From the NCBI GenBank assembly GCA_001799475.1, contig MGTN01000177.1:1-6845 (forward strand): a stretch of DNA of 6,845 bases, in the 5' to 3' direction. The notes below the pieces were generated by a model. The model saw only the letters and a program-made list of their open reading frames with translations, searched no databases and was not told the DNA's origin. The stretch comes from Desulfovibrionales bacterium GWA2_65_9 (GTDB lineage: Bacteria > Desulfobacterota > Desulfovibrionia > Desulfovibrionales > Desulfovibrionaceae). The translations under genes were made by a program, and so were the position numbers. This document shows positions 1-5,635 of the stretch, one piece after another. The stretch's first letter is position 1. Every line of letters begins with the position of its first letter.

Positions 1-831
1 AAGTCCGCCCCGGACCTGGGCAAGGTCATCACCGACTCCATCAAGGCCTCCAACCAGTTCCTGGTGGTCACCTGGGCCGCCATCAGCTCCTTCAACTACC
101 TCAAGATGGGCCGCCTGGTGCTGCCCCTGGCCATCAGCCTGGGCCTGGGCTCACTGATCGGCGCCTGGGGCGCTCAGGAACTCTCCGCCGGCAAACTCGA
201 CTTCAAGTCCTACCAGGGCTACTTCGGCCTCTTCGTCCTGGTCCTGGGCTGCTGGCTCCTGTACGAGACCACTCCGGGCGCCCAGAGCAAAAAGAAGACC
301 GCCAAGGAGGCCGCCAGGGCCTTTGAGGAAATCGTGCGCAAGCAGAAGTGCGGCGAAAGCACGGAAGGCTGCCACATCGGCCTGTCCATCCAGAAGTTCA
401 CCTTTTCCACCTGCGAGTTCAACTTCTACGGCGTGCCCTTCAAGTTCAACCCGCTCCTGCCCTTCCTGGGCGGCGTCGTCATCTCCGCTGCGGCCGCCTT
501 CCTGGGCGTGGGCGGCGGCTTCCTGCTGGTGCCCTTCCTGACCAGCGTGACCCAGCTGCCCATGTACCTGGCCGCTGGCACCTCGGCGCTGGCCGTGCTC
601 GTGGGCATGGTCACCAGCATCATCACCCTCATGACCAAGGGCACCCCCATCGAGTGGACCCTCATCGGCACTGAGCTGGCGGGCATCACCTTGGGCTCCG
701 TCGTCGGCCCCATGACCTCCAAGTACCTCTCCGACAAGCTGATGAAGCGCATCTTCATCGTGCTTTCGTTCTACATCGGCGTGGGCTACCTGCTGGCCGG
801 CTTCGTCGGCATCAAGATCCCCGGGGTCTAG
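1..831 (+). CDS. TauE/SafE-family sulfite/anion exporter, 3' part
   Basis: The reading frame is open from base 1, so the N-terminus lies outside; 276 codons are visible. The protein is hydrophobic with several membrane segments. The second half carries the glycine-rich signature GVGGGFLLVPFL (from base 505) followed by a TS.L.V...S... helix, typical of the second repeat of the TauE/SafE (DUF81) family, inner-membrane exporters of sulfite, sulfoacetate or related organic anions. Between the two halves sits a hydrophilic loop (about bases 270-430) with a lysine-rich stretch and three cysteines (KCGESTEGC, then STCEF), which is longer than in the minimal family members. The stop codon TAG at 829-831 is followed by a strong hairpin terminator. 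The family is clear; the transported substrate is not visible, though sulfite or an organosulfur anion would suit a sulfate reducer. Confidence 0.88.
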   Translation, partial: KSAPDLGKVITDSIKASNQFLVVTWAAISSFNYLKMGRLVLPLAISLGLGSLIGAWGAQELSAGKLDFKSYQGYFGLFVLVLGCWLLYETTPGAQSKKKTAKEAARAFEEIVRKQKCGESTEGCHIGLSIQKFTFSTCEFNFYGVPFKFNPLLPFLGGVVISAAAAFLGVGGGFLLVPFLTSVTQLPMYLAAGTSALAVLVGMVTSIITLMTKGTPIEWTLIGTELAGITLGSVVGPMTSKYLSDKLMKRIFIVLSFYIGVGYLLAGFVGIKIPGV

Positions 832-850
832 ACGCCACACCCGACATCCT

Positions 851-882
851 GGCCGGGCTCCCGCACGGGAGCCCGGCCTTCC
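851..882 (+). terminator. Intrinsic terminator after the TauE/SafE gene
   Basis: A perfect 12-bp stem (GGCCGGGCTCCC at 851-862 with GGGAGCCCGGCC at 867-878) encloses a four-base loop and is followed by TTCCCT. The U-tract is weak, but the stem is very stable and lies 19 bases after the stop codon. Confidence 0.8.
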
Positions 883-913
883 CTCAACCGGGTGCCCGCC
901 CCCTAGAATAATT

Positions 914-1405
914 ATGACCCCCTTCCAAGCCGTCGACGCCCTCCTGATCGCACCCTTTAGGGTTCTTCCGAACCCCGAGGCCGGATTCTATTTCGGCGTC
1001 TGCGTGCTGGCCCTGGGCAGCGCGGCTCTCGGCTGGGCCAGCAAGGCGCTGGTGGCCCACGCACACCGGGTGCGCCGCACGCGTGAGGACGGCGAGGCCA
1101 AGCGCCGTAGCGAGTTGTCCTTCCAGGCCCTGAAGATGAACAACAAGGACGCCTACCTGGCCCAGAACCACCTGGCCCAGGAGCACTATGGCAACGCCCT
1201 GGCCCTGTCCGCCGGACGCGGGGCCGCCCTGCTCTGGCCGGGCATGATCGTCCTGGCCTGGCTGTCCTGGCGCTTCGAAGGCGTGTCCATGCCCTACCTC
1301 TGGGACAGCGCCGGTACAGTCAGCGTCTTTTTGCCGCCGTACATTGCCGCCCTGTGGGCGCTCTCGCGCCTGGACCCCAAGCCAACCAACCCCTATGCCC
1401 CCTGA
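914..1405 (+). CDS. Three-helix membrane protein of unknown function
   Basis: 163 residues starting at ATG 914. No convincing Shine-Dalgarno sequence precedes the start, so the start is moderately certain. Three hydrophobic segments are visible: about residues 24-46, 102-119 and 134-152. Between the first and second is a polar region of about 50 residues (50-98), rich in R, K, E, Q and N, likely helical and cytoplasmic. This layout (one helix, a charged cytoplasmic hairpin, two more helices) recalls DUF106/Oxa1-like membrane insertases, but I see no diagnostic sequence motif, so that is only a shape resemblance. The tail DPKPTNPYAP is proline-rich. The gene is separated from the upstream exporter by a strong terminator and is therefore probably transcribed on its own. 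Codon use is GC-rich like its neighbours. Function unknown. Confidence 0.7.
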   Translation: MTPFQAVDALLIAPFRVLPNPEAGFYFGVCVLALGSAALGWASKALVAHAHRVRRTREDGEAKRRSELSFQALKMNNKDAYLAQNHLAQEHYGNALALSAGRGAALLWPGMIVLAWLSWRFEGVSMPYLWDSAGTVSVFLPPYIAALWALSRLDPKPTNPYAP

Positions 1406-1411
1406 GCACCG

Positions 1412-1554
1412 CTAACGGGAAAAGCCCATCAGCGCCTCGTCCACGACGTCGCCGAGGCTGGCCAAGCCGGAATTGACCACATCACTGGCACCACCGTCCC
1501 CCCCAAGTTCGCCACGACGGACGCATTGACGCCCAAGAGGCCCGAAGAGTCCAT
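1412..1554 (-). pseudogene. Possible frame-broken small ORF (about 47 aa)
   Basis: On the minus strand an ATG (1554-1552) opens a frame reading MDSSGLLGVNASVVANLGG up to a run of seven G (plus-strand C run 1498-1504). A different frame after the run reads GASDVVNSGLASLGDVVDEA and ends at TAG (1414-1412), seven bases from the convergent stop of the preceding gene. Adding one G to the run would join both halves into a 47-residue protein with plausible composition. No ribosome binding site is visible upstream. It could be a decayed gene, a homopolymer sequencing error, or chance. Apart from this and the tRNA terminator, I see nothing in 1406-1696. Confidence 0.22.
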
Positions 1555-1696
1555 ATTCGAGGACTGGACGAGGGGGTGTGGTGGCCAGGGCGGTGGAGGG
1601 ATCCGACTGGCTGGGCGAGGAGCCTCCCGAAGAACCGGGGAACCGGCTTTTGAATCCGGAAGCTTCGGAATACGGTTAGAAAGATGCTTTAAGGGC

Positions 1697-1733
1697 AAAG
1701 GAAAAGGGACCTAGATTTTCATCTAAGTCCCTT
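1697..1733 (-). terminator. Intrinsic terminator of the tRNA-fMet transcript
   Basis: Plus-strand arms AAGGGACCTAGAT (1704-1716) and ATCTAAGTCCCTT (1721-1733) pair over 13 positions with one mismatch and a four-base loop. On the minus strand the stem is followed by TTTTCCTTT (1705-1697), a good U-tract. It sits nine bases beyond the CCA end of the minus-strand tRNA sequence, as expected for the native terminator of that tRNA gene. This marks the left flank as original chromosome downstream of the tRNA. Confidence 0.75.
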
Positions 1734-1742
1734 AATTCTTTC

Positions 1743-1793
<51 letters not shown>

Positions 1794-1802
1794 TCAAAGA
1801 GA

Positions 1803-1819
1803 TTCCTAACCTTTCCTAA
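1803..1819 (+). repeat. Paired heptamer TTCCTAA, likely integrase arm site (left block)
   Basis: TTCCTAA occurs at 1803-1809 and again at 1813-1819, 10 bp apart, one helical turn, on the same face of the DNA. The same pair recurs in inverted orientation at 1930-1947. The blocks bracket the AT-rich stretch between the att site and the recombinase gene, where tyrosine recombinases of this type bind with their N-terminal arm domain. Binding by this integrase, or by an excisionase, is inferred. Confidence 0.5.
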
Positions 1820-1929
1820 ATTGATTCTTTCAGATTTAACTTCATTTATTTCAGTTGACTCCTTGCAAAACGTTCGGGTATTTAACCCGTATCCTGATTA
1901 ACATTCTTTCGCATTTTTTACGCTTCAGA

Positions 1930-1947
1930 TTAGGAATAGGTTAGGAA
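1930..1947 (-). repeat. Inverted copy of the paired heptamer, likely integrase arm site (right block)
   Basis: TTAGGAA at 1930-1936 and 1941-1947 is the reverse complement of the left-block heptamer, here 11 bp apart. The extended match to the left block is ATTCCTAACC plus TTCCTAA. It lies about 70 bp before the integrase start codon and could also be bound to autoregulate the integrase promoter. Confidence 0.5.
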
Positions 1948-2016
1948 TTTGAAACATATTTTTATTCTTATTTACAGTCTGTTGTAGCTATTAGCAGCCA
2001 AATAGTAGGGGGCGAA

Positions 2017-3192
2017 ATGAGCGCCAGATACAAACGCGTGGACCCCAAACGATGGCCAGGCGTCTATTGCTATACCAGCTTGGAGCGCAAGCACGAGGGT
2101 AGGCCTGACGTTTGTTATGTCACCGCCTACAAGCTGGACGGCAAGCTCCGGTGGGAGAAAGTCGGCTGGAAATCCGAGGGCTATTCTCCGCCGATGGCGG
2201 CTCAGGTACGCGCTGAGCGCATGAAACAGATTCGCCACGGCGAAGAGGTTAAAACATCCAAGGAAATTCAGTGCGAAAACCGGGCGAAGAACCGGGCTGT
2301 CGCTGAAATCGCCGAGGCGTACTTTCATTCGAAAGGGGACAGTCTCAAGGGTCTGACCACGGACCGCAACCGTTGGGAGAAACACCTCCTGCCCCTGGTG
2401 GGCGAGCTCCCGGCAGGCAGGCTGTCAGAGCTCGACATCACCAGGGTCAAGCGCGCCATGCAAGGCCACGCTGCTGCCACGGTCTGGAACGCCCTGGAAC
2501 TCCTGCGCCGTATCGTAAATTTTGGTGCCCGCACGGGTTACTGCCCTCCCCTTACCTTCGTCATCAGCATGCCCCGCAAGGACAACGAGGTGGTGGAGTA
2601 CCTGTCCCGTGAGGAAGCCGCGCGTCTCCTCCAGGTGCTTGAGCAATGGCCCACACAAGAGGTGCCGCGCATGCTCAAGCTGGCCATGTTTACCGGAATG
2701 CGCCGGGGCGAGATATTCAAGCTCCAGGACCGCGACCTGGATTTCCACGCCGGGTTCATCACCCTCCGCTCCCCCAAGGGCGGCAAAACCGTCTCCGTGC
2801 CCATGAATCCTGTTGCCTGTGACATACTGAAGGCCCAGACAGCATGGCGCGACGAGCGCTTTCCCGGCAGTTCCTATGTCTTCCCCGGCAAGGGCGGCGG
2901 GCTGCGCACAGACTCCAACGCCGTGGACCGCATCAAGCTGGCGGCTGACCTGCCCAAGGAATTCCGTATCTTCCACGGTCTGCGGCACCACTACGCCGTC
3001 ACCCTGGCCAACTCCGGCAAGGTGACGCTGGACATGATCGGTGAGCTCCTAACCCACAAGAGCGCGGCCATGACCAAGCGCTACGGGCAGTTCCTGCCGG
3101 ACACGATCAAGGAAGCAGGGAATCTCGCGGCGGAGCTCATTCAGGCAGCGGCGCAGCCTGTTGCCAAGCCAGACGAATTTACCCCATCATGA
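2017..3192 (+). CDS. int: Tyrosine recombinase (site-specific integrase)
   Basis: 391 residues, a usual length for element integrases. It cuts and rejoins DNA at the att site to integrate or excise the element. Residues 1-80 (KRVDPKRWPGVYCY, WEKVGWKSEGYSP) form the arm-type DNA-binding region, about 95-185 the core-binding SAM-like domain, and about 195-370 the catalytic domain. The catalytic set is complete: R229 in TGMRRGE, K254 in SPKGGKT, H320 and R323 in HGLRHH, H347 in LLTHKS (a threonine where LGH is common), and nucleophile Y356 in MTKRYGQF. The start at ATG 2017 is supported by AGGGGG (2007-2012) four bases upstream. The gene reads inward from the tRNA-fMet fragment 223 bases away, so the pair defines an integration site. 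It appears intact, so the element may still be mobile. Confidence 0.95.
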   Translation: MSARYKRVDPKRWPGVYCYTSLERKHEGRPDVCYVTAYKLDGKLRWEKVGWKSEGYSPPMAAQVRAERMKQIRHGEEVKTSKEIQCENRAKNRAVAEIAEAYFHSKGDSLKGLTTDRNRWEKHLLPLVGELPAGRLSELDITRVKRAMQGHAAATVWNALELLRRIVNFGARTGYCPPLTFVISMPRKDNEVVEYLSREEAARLLQVLEQWPTQEVPRMLKLAMFTGMRRGEIFKLQDRDLDFHAGFITLRSPKGGKTVSVPMNPVACDILKAQTAWRDERFPGSSYVFPGKGGGLRTDSNAVDRIKLAADLPKEFRIFHGLRHHYAVTLANSGKVTLDMIGELLTHKSAAMTKRYGQFLPDTIKEAGNLAAELIQAAAQPVAKPDEFTPS

Positions 3193-3197
3193 CGGAC

Positions 3198-3220
3198 GTG
3201 ACCACTTGTCACCTTTTCTC
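3198..3220 (+). terminator. Weak possible terminator after the integrase
   Basis: A short stem, GTGAC (3198-3202) with GTCAC (3208-3212) and a five-base loop, is followed by CTTTTCTC, six bases after the integrase stop. Five base pairs are few for an intrinsic terminator, so the call is tentative. Confidence 0.3.
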
Positions 3221-3352
3221 TCGAGCTCACCGGACCACAGCATATCTGCCTTCTCTCGCCAACAAGAAGGGAATCGGGCCTGACAACCATCCGCTCAGAT
3301 CTACCCCAATCAGATACACCTCCTTCTGCGCCGTTTGGATGCCTCAAAAACC

Positions 3353-3399
3353 ATATCATTCTGACCCACCACAGACGACTGCCTGGGTCGGCATGACCC
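3353..3399 (+). promoter_or_regulatory. Twin palindromic activator sites (enhancer), copy 1
   Basis: Site 1 (3353-3367) is ATATCATTCTGACCC and site 2 (3385-3399) is GGGTCGGCATGACCC. Both fit TCA/TCG-N3-TGACCC with dyad symmetry, and their centres are 32 bp apart, close to three helical turns. They lie about 205 and 175 bp upstream of the predicted sigma-54 transcription start, the usual distance for enhancer-binding-protein sites. Copy 2 has the same pair at the same spacing. The cognate activator is not in the window. Confidence 0.65.
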
Positions 3400-3434
3400 G
3401 CAACCTTTGCGCGCACGTTGGAACCGCTTGCGTA

Positions 3435-3449
3435 ACTCGCGGACACGCG
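3435..3449 (+). promoter_or_regulatory. Conserved 15-mer in control region, copy 1
   Basis: ACTCGCGGACACGCG is identical in both control regions, while the bases around it differ. It lies 36 bases after the second palindrome here and 37 in copy 2. It contains a CGCG-N4-CGCG dyad. A third protein-binding site is the likely explanation; the factor is unknown. Confidence 0.45.
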
Positions 3450-3483
3450 TGAAGCCTGCCCCACAATAACCTCATTATTTCAA

Positions 3484-3496
3484 TAAGATGATGATT
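3484..3496 (-). promoter_or_regulatory. IHF-like site, copy 1
   Basis: On the minus strand AATCATCATCTTA matches the IHF consensus WATCAANNNNTTR at all but one specified position. It lies between enhancer and promoter in an AT-rich patch, where a DNA bend would bring the activator to sigma-54 RNA polymerase. Copy 2 also has an IHF-like match in the equivalent interval, with different sequence and orientation. Confidence 0.35.
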
Positions 3497-3538
3497 GAAT
3501 CCGCCAGCATTCACTTGGTGCAGGCGCGACGCGGCATG

Positions 3539-3555
3539 CTGGTCCCCTTCTTGCT
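3539..3555 (+). promoter_or_regulatory. Sigma-54 (-24/-12) promoter upstream of the outer-membrane protein
   Basis: CTGGTCCCCTTCTTGCT has the invariant GG and GC separated by 10 bases and the full TTGCT -12 box of the consensus TGGCACG-N4-TTGCW. Transcription should start near 3566. The motif is conserved in copy 2. The next convincing gene is the outer-membrane protein, about 418 bases downstream. Confidence 0.7.
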
Positions 3556-3566
3556 CATAGGGTTAA

Positions 3567-3983
3567 ACGCCACGCGCTGAGACCTCTCCCAGAGAGCAGG
3601 CCAATGGAAGCACGCTTCCGCTTGCAGCATTGTCGCCTGGGAGTAAGTACACACGTTCTATTGTTGAAGAGTTGCAGCATGGACAGGGCCATATAATCGA
3701 AGTCTGGGCACAGCGGGCGTTGCCAGCCTGCATCACTGTGCAAAGCAGATTTGAATGTATGCCCGGGGCGATGCCCTGCTGGAGGCTTTCGCCAATGCCA
3801 TGACATGTGCAACGAGGCTGGGCCAGCCGGGCGCGCAGTGAACAGTGCGGACTTGGGAATCACTACGTGCGGGGCTGCGGCGGGCCGCTGATTCCGCAAC
3901 AGGAAGGTTTCTTTTGGAGGGGGAGCATGCCTGCCATGCACGTCGGAACAATAATAACCCAGGACACAAAAGGAGACAGGGGG
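3567..3983 (+). other. Long leader between sigma-54 promoter and outer-membrane protein gene
   Basis: No convincing gene is present. The leader starts with GCCACGCGCTGAGACCT (3569-3585), shared with copy 2. Where copy 2 has AGGAGG-N5-GTG, this copy reads AGCAGG and GGA, so the start codon is lost. A shifted ATG (3604) gives a 30-codon ORF ending at TAA (3696), and a second short ORF (3755-3841, MYARGDALLEAFANAMTCAT) has protein-like composition. They may be remnants of a deleted gene, leader peptides or chance. No terminator-grade hairpin interrupts the leader, so the promoter can plausibly read into the gene at 3984. Confidence 0.4.
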
Positions 3984-4877
3984 ATGAAACGGGCTCTACT
4001 TTTCTTGCTTGCATTCTTTGCCATGACAACCGCCACGGCATTTGCAGGTTCCGGCCACTACGGAAGCGGCGGCGAAGGGCTGCAGGCCGCAACCATGCCG
4101 CCTCCGGGGCTCTACTGGAAAACATACGTTACCTATTACAACTCCTCAGACAATCGCGACAGGGACGGCCACAAGGCGAACGGGGACTTCAGCCTGAACG
4201 CGGCCTCCCTCTCAAACCGTATCATCTACTCTTCAGACATTGAGTTGCTGGGGGGCAATCTCGTCATGGATGCCGTCGTCCCGATCAGCTATACGGACAT
4301 CTCCACGAAGAACATCGGCGCCGCTTCCTACAGCAAGAACAAGTCCGGGGTCGGGGACGTCATCCTGGAGCCGTTCATCCTGGCCTGGCACGGGGCATGG
4401 TACGACGCCCTCATTGCCGCCGCCGTATTCCTGCCGACCGGCGACTACAACATGAACAACCCTGCCAGCATCGGCAAAGGCTACACAACCTTCATGCCGT
4501 CCGTCGGAGGCACGGTCTACTTGGATGCGGAAAAGACGTGGCACGCCTCCATCCTTGCGCGATATGAGATGCACACCGAGCAGGACCAGACGCATATCAC
4601 CCCCGGGAACGACTTCCACTTCGAGTGGGGCGCGGGAAAGAAGTTCGCCGACATCTACAACCTCGGCCTTGTGGGCTACTGCCATTGGCAGGTCACGGAC
4701 GACAGCGGAACAGGCGCTACCGACGCCCGCAAGCAGGTGTACGCCCTTGGGCCGGAGTTCAACTTCGCCATCCCCAGCTACAACACGAGCATCGCCGTGC
4801 GGGTGCTCAAGGAATTCGAGGCCCAGAACGCTCCTCAAGGCGTCCTGGGCGTGCTGACGGTCACCAAGGCGTTTTAG
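3984..4877 (+). CDS. Outer-membrane beta-barrel protein, MetA-pathway/SphA-like transporter
   Basis: 297 residues, exported and probably placed in the outer membrane. Residues 1-21 form a signal peptide (MKR, hydrophobic core, cleavage after AFA). Alternating beta strands follow, with the family-like segment SGVGDVILEPFILAWH (121-136) and PTGDYN (151-156), and the protein ends in phenylalanine, as most beta-barrel proteins do. These features fit the MetA-pathway-of-phenol-degradation / SphA family, found beside catabolic genes for hydrophobic or aromatic compounds and thought to act as uptake channels. The start at ATG 3984 is chosen because it begins the signal peptide and has AGGAGA (3971-3976) seven bases upstream. 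An in-frame ATG at 3927 with GGAGG (3916-3920) is a possible alternative, adding 19 residues before the signal. The gene is followed by a strong terminator. The sigma-54 region upstream matches that of the AOR operon, suggesting a shared substrate or condition. The substrate is unknown. Confidence 0.8.
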   Translation: MKRALLFLLAFFAMTTATAFAGSGHYGSGGEGLQAATMPPPGLYWKTYVTYYNSSDNRDRDGHKANGDFSLNAASLSNRIIYSSDIELLGGNLVMDAVVPISYTDISTKNIGAASYSKNKSGVGDVILEPFILAWHGAWYDALIAAAVFLPTGDYNMNNPASIGKGYTTFMPSVGGTVYLDAEKTWHASILARYEMHTEQDQTHITPGNDFHFEWGAGKKFADIYNLGLVGYCHWQVTDDSGTGATDARKQVYALGPEFNFAIPSYNTSIAVRVLKEFEAQNAPQGVLGVLTVTKAF

Positions 4878-4947
4878 GGACCGTACGCCTGGCATAGCGG
4901 TGCAAGAAGAATGGCCGTTCAAACCAGAGATGACTTCATGCCGAGCC

Positions 4948-4982
4948 GGGGCGGTGAGCGTACAGCTCACCGCCCCATTTTT
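4948..4982 (+). terminator. Intrinsic terminator after the outer-membrane protein
   Basis: A perfect 12-bp stem (GGGGCGGTGAGC at 4948-4959 with GCTCACCGCCCC at 4965-4976) has a five-base loop and is followed by ATTTTT. It separates the outer-membrane protein transcript from the AOR operon, which therefore needs its own promoter. Confidence 0.9.
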
Positions 4983-5377
4983 GAGGCACAGGCAAGCCGC
5001 GCCGCAGGTGCCTGAAGCCGCCTTCGACGCGGCGAAACCTCAGACAACAGCATGCCCCCACCAAAACAGAAGTGTGGGCCCGTGCCCTCGGCCTCTGCCT
5101 GTACCTTCGCCCTGATTTCCTTGTTGCCCTGCGGCAGACTTGAAACCATCCTGTGAACGGCTCTGTCCCTCCACTTCAATACGCCACGACGCCCCGCCTA
5201 CCCCCGCTTTTGCATCCATGCTCCGGCAACGGCGCGAGGAGCCCATCCCCACGCATGAAACCGGCGGTCTGGATGAGGCTTTCCGGCGGCCTTCTCGATG
5301 GGGACGCGCTCCCCCTGCCATGACGTCCGGCGCGCTCCAAGAACCATGGCTTTGAGGCCCCTTCCCCGCAGTTCATC
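4983..5377 (+). other. Intergenic stretch without recognisable gene
   Basis: About 395 bases between the terminator and copy 2 of the control region. The open frames here on either strand have no ribosome binding site, no family resemblance and low-complexity proline/arginine composition. I see no repeat, tRNA or strong hairpin. It may be remnant DNA from element rearrangement. Confidence 0.4.
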
Positions 5378-5379
5378 CC

Positions 5380-5426
5380 ATATCATTCTGACCCCGTGCC
5401 TTGTGCCGTCTGGGTCAGCATGACCC
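5380..5426 (+). promoter_or_regulatory. Twin palindromic activator sites (enhancer), copy 2
   Basis: Site 1 (5380-5394) is ATATCATTCTGACCC, identical to copy 1. Site 2 (5412-5426) is GGGTCAGCATGACCC, a perfect 6-bp dyad around GCA. Centres are again 32 bp apart and lie about 208 and 176 bp before the predicted start of transcription. This pattern fits a sigma-54 enhancer-binding protein acting as dimers on adjacent sites. Confidence 0.68.
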
Positions 5427-5462
5427 ACAACATGAACGCGTACGGTGGAAATCCCCTGCCGG

Positions 5463-5477
5463 ACTCGCGGACACGCG
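5463..5477 (+). promoter_or_regulatory. Conserved 15-mer in control region, copy 2
   Basis: ACTCGCGGACACGCG is identical to 3435-3449 and is the longest unbroken match between the enhancer and promoter parts of the two regions. Role unknown. Confidence 0.45.
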
Positions 5478-5505
5478 CAAACGTTGCCATGTAATAGCTG
5501 TTTTA

Positions 5506-5518
5506 TTACAATATGTTG
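5506..5518 (+). promoter_or_regulatory. IHF-like site, copy 2
   Basis: TTACAATATGTTG matches WATCAANNNNTTR except for two swapped bases near the left end. It sits in the AT-rich interval between enhancer and promoter. It is weaker than the copy 1 candidate and is supported mainly by its position. Confidence 0.28.
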
Positions 5519-5567
5519 GAAGTATATTGCGTCAGCAGCCCACTTGAAACAGGCACTGCGCGACATG

Positions 5568-5584
5568 CTGGTCTTCTTCTTGCT
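5568..5584 (+). promoter_or_regulatory. Sigma-54 (-24/-12) promoter of the FeS/AOR operon
   Basis: CTGGTCTTCTTCTTGCT carries GG-N10-GC with a consensus TTGCT -12 box. The predicted start is near 5595, giving a 5' leader of about 40 bases before the FeS gene. The leader contains GCCACGCGCAGAGACCT (5599-5615), which matches copy 1 at 16 of 17 positions. Confidence 0.75.
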
Positions 5585-5635
5585 CATAGAGGGAGACTGC
5601 CACGCGCAGAGACCTACATCAGAGAGGAGGCCATT

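Larger units (their letters stand above)
3351..3609 (+). repeat. Duplicated sigma-54 control region, copy 1
   Basis: This stretch aligns with 5378-5640 from CCATATCATTCTGACCC to the start-codon area with only small indels. Conserved blocks in both are the two palindromes, ACTCGCGGACACGCG, a CACTTG...CAGGC block, GCATGCTGG/ACATGCTGG, CTTCTTGCTCATAG, GCCACGCGC-GAGACCT and CAGAGAG-AGGCCA. Sequence between blocks has diverged freely, so selection rather than recent duplication explains what remains. The similarity ends at the start codon of the FeS gene in copy 2. Confidence 0.85.

Noticed and set aside
151..840. Minus-strand open frame of 229 codons opposite the TauE/SafE gene
   Set aside because: Its composition is dominated by G, D, E, H, A and Q, typical of antisense to a hydrophobic GC-rich gene, and the plus strand has a clear family match.
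3189..3452. Plus-strand 87-codon ORF overlapping the integrase stop
   Set aside because: It runs straight through the twin palindromes and the conserved 15-mer, has no ribosome binding site and no protein-like pattern; the regulatory reading explains the region better.
3807..3983. Upstream extension of the outer-membrane protein frame
   Set aside because: Starting at 3807 would bury the signal peptide about 60 residues inside the protein; the start at 3984 has a good ribosome binding site and a normal signal peptide.
4967..5376. Short ORFs on both strands between the terminator and the AOR promoter
   Set aside because: They overlap each other, lack ribosome binding sites and have proline/arginine-rich chance composition.
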